Source: an uncultured Bacteroidota bacterium
GTDB taxonomy: Bacteria > Bacteroidota > Rhodothermia > Rhodothermales > Salinibacteraceae
Direction of reading: 5' to 3'
Length of the DNA: 43,846 nt
Assembly: GCA_913055845.1 (NCBI GenBank)
Contig: CAJXKO010000014.1
Span: forward strand, 1 to 43,846
A model generated the notes under the pieces. The model was not told where the DNA came from. It did no database searches and saw only the letters and a program-made list of their open reading frames with translations. This document shows, piece by piece, positions 42,656 through 43,846 of this stretch. A program made the translations under genes and the position numbers. Position 1 is the stretch's first letter; each line of letters begins with the position of its first letter.

Positions 42656-42850
42656 CTAGTCCTGAGGAGACGTATTGTGGCCCGCTGTTGGGGTGGTATC
42701 GGCCCCATTTGTGCCATGCTCAACCGTCACGTCCTGCTCAGCAGGTTGTGCGCCAGTTGGGCTATCGCTGCACCCCCCCAAGAGCATAGCGCTCGCAAAG
42801 AGGGCAGCGACGAAAAAAGAACCGATGGTAGAGAAGTTAAAGCGTTTCAT
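42656..42850 (-). CDS. Small lipoprotein
   Basis: 64-residue precursor. Residues 1-27 form a lipoprotein signal (FFVAALFASAMLLGGC, lipidated Cys27). The ~37-residue mature part is Thr/Glu/His-rich without recognisable domain. It has its own terminator 43 bases downstream. ATG 42850 starts the signal peptide; the longer frame to 42889 adds 13 residues. Such small lipoproteins next to terminators are often real; no function can be assigned. Confidence 0.75.
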   Translation of the reverse strand: MKRFNFSTIGSFFVAALFASAMLLGGCSDSPTGAQPAEQDVTVEHGTNGADTTPTAGHNTSPQD

Positions 42851-42879
42851 GGAGTCACAGGGTTGTTGGCATGAATCTA

Positions 42880-42891
42880 GCTTGATCAAGC
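42880..42891. promoter_or_regulatory. 12-bp perfect palindrome in a divergent promoter region
   Basis: gcttgatcaagc is a perfect 12-base palindrome midway between the divergent lipoprotein (-) and sensor-like (+) genes. It could be an operator; at this length chance occurrence is also possible. Confidence 0.3.
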
Positions 42892-42976
42892 AGGTTAATC
42901 CTACGGGCTATTGAGGGGAGGTTTCAACCCAAACCCCCCGCCGGAGCTACCATGCTTTATCAGAAAATAGGTACTT

Positions 42977-43846
42977 ATGACACATGTACGGATAGTAATT
43001 ACGACTCTTCTGCTCTCGTTAGCCCCTCACGTCGCCGTTGGGCAGTCGGGCGAGCGCGGCATTCCGTTTCGGAGTGAGCACTACACTCCGTCGGAGTACG
43101 GATACCAGCCCCAAAACTGGGACATTGTGCAGGACGATCAGGGGCTGATGTACGTCGCGAATAACGACGGCGTCCTGCAGTACGACGGTGAGCGGTGGCG
43201 TCTCATCCCGACGACCACGAAAACATTTGTGCGTTCCCTGGCGGCGGACAGCCTCATCTACGTCGGGGCGAAAGGAGACTTCGGCTACCTGCGCCCCGAC
43301 TCCGTAGGGGTTTTCCGCTACAACTCACTCCGCGAACATATCCCTGAAGGTGCGCGCAACTTTGAGGACGTATGGTCTACACACGTGCTGGAAGATCGGG
43401 TATATTACCAGACCAATCAACGTCTTTTCCGGTGGAACGGAGAGGAAATCACATCCTGGACTAGCACGGAGGGGTTTCACACGTCGTTCGTCGCAGGCGG
43501 AACGCTCTACGTTCGGGACTCTGGACGCGGACTCCTCTGGATGCACGAGGGGGAACTAAAACCTGCACCTGGAGGAGAGGCGTTTCAGAAAACGCCCATT
43601 TATATGATGGAGCGCCATCCGAGCGGGGGACTCCTTGTAGGCACGCAAAATAAAGGACTCGTTTTGAAAGACGGGGAAGAAATACGTCCCCTGGCTCCCG
43701 AGCTGACCTCGTATCTTCAGGAAAATGATCTGTACCATGGGAGTCGACTTCCTGGAGACCGGTACGCGCTGGCAACGCTGGGAGGGGGAGTTCTCGTGAT
43801 CGATGCGAAGGGAAATGTCGTACGTGTGTTCGACAGTTCGTCGGGG
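42977..43846 (+). CDS. Two-component-regulator-type beta-propeller protein (3' partial)
   Basis: The frame is open from ATG 42977 to the window end (290 codons, no stop). An N-terminal signal peptide (residues 1-22) precedes a periplasmic propeller with QPQNWDIVQDDQGLMYVAN and GVLQYDGERW. These motifs are typical of Bacteroidota sensors that carry a Reg_prop beta-propeller and a Y_Y_Y domain, usually followed by a histidine kinase or LuxR output domain. The output domain lies outside the window. Later repeats show similar GGLLVGTQNKGLVLKDG strands. Confidence 0.8.
   Translation, partial: MTHVRIVITTLLLSLAPHVAVGQSGERGIPFRSEHYTPSEYGYQPQNWDIVQDDQGLMYVANNDGVLQYDGERWRLIPTTTKTFVRSLAADSLIYVGAKGDFGYLRPDSVGVFRYNSLREHIPEGARNFEDVWSTHVLEDRVYYQTNQRLFRWNGEEITSWTSTEGFHTSFVAGGTLYVRDSGRGLLWMHEGELKPAPGGEAFQKTPIYMMERHPSGGLLVGTQNKGLVLKDGEEIRPLAPELTSYLQENDLYHGSRLPGDRYALATLGGGVLVIDAKGNVVRVFDSSSG

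Noticed and set aside
1-43846. CRISPR arrays, tRNA/rRNA genes, insertion sequences, prophage or defence genes
   Set aside because: I looked for spaced direct repeats, T-loop motifs, transposase-like proteins and integrases and found none; the window is core chromosome.

Overview
The window is a high-GC, gene-dense bacterial chromosome segment with about 47 protein genes and no detectable rRNA, tRNA, CRISPR array or insertion sequence. Three things point to the Rhodothermota/Bacteroidota side, most likely a Salinibacter-like salt-adapted aerobe. First, an alternative complex III (Act) operon runs straight into a caa3 oxidase operon. Second, the proteins are strikingly acid-rich (for example GcvH, phenylalanine hydroxylase and ActB). 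Third, almost no start codon has a Shine-Dalgarno motif. The species assignment is inference; no 16S gene is present.

Layout. (1) 1-12621, plus strand: respiratory superoperon with actB (5' end outside the window), actC, actD, actE, actF, a fibronectin-III-like membrane protein, coxB-coxA-coxC-coxD of an A2-type caa3 oxidase, and a small membrane protein. Quinol electrons would pass through ActB/ActE haem and Fe-S centres to the cytochrome c domain of CoxB and on to oxygen. (2) 12650-14309: an MTA/SAH-nucleosidase-like protein with an altered active-site motif (minus) and metF (plus), closed by a strong two-way terminator. (3) 14432-15768, minus: cold-shock protein, YbeY and the hibernation factor HPF, an RNA and ribosome maintenance group, preceded by a 0.6 kb AT-rich gap and a structured csp leader. 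(4) 16366-22254, minus: lptF/G-type permease, rsmI, a thioredoxin-like protein and a DUF2723 membrane protein. (5) 22444-26107: MBL hydrolase, bshA (bacillithiol), an outer-membrane barrel and a SleB-like wall hydrolase.

(6) 26448-29346: pdxB facing the pdxJ-era operon (vitamin B6 plus ribosome assembly). (7) 29671-38780, plus: a pseudopilin-like and a PilM-like protein, rsmD, coaD, gcvH, guaA, a TPR plus periplasmic-binding-protein fusion, bamD, nadD and a peroxiredoxin/thioredoxin-like protein. (8) 38878-43846: a small membrane protein, phenylalanine hydroxylase, acylphosphatase, prmC, a histone-deacetylase-family hydrolase (convergent with prmC), a small lipoprotein, and the 5' part of a beta-propeller sensor or regulator cut by the window end.

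Most of the window is core metabolism and housekeeping, and I see no clear new defence or mobile system. The most unusual signals are: an inverted array of NNNTGCG heptamers just before guaA; a base-paired csp leader; the uncharacterised membrane protein between the Act and Cox modules; an MTAN-family protein that has lost its Met-Glu motif; a perfect 16-bp tandem duplication across the pdxB stop codon; and one isolated perfect Shine-Dalgarno in front of phenylalanine hydroxylase.
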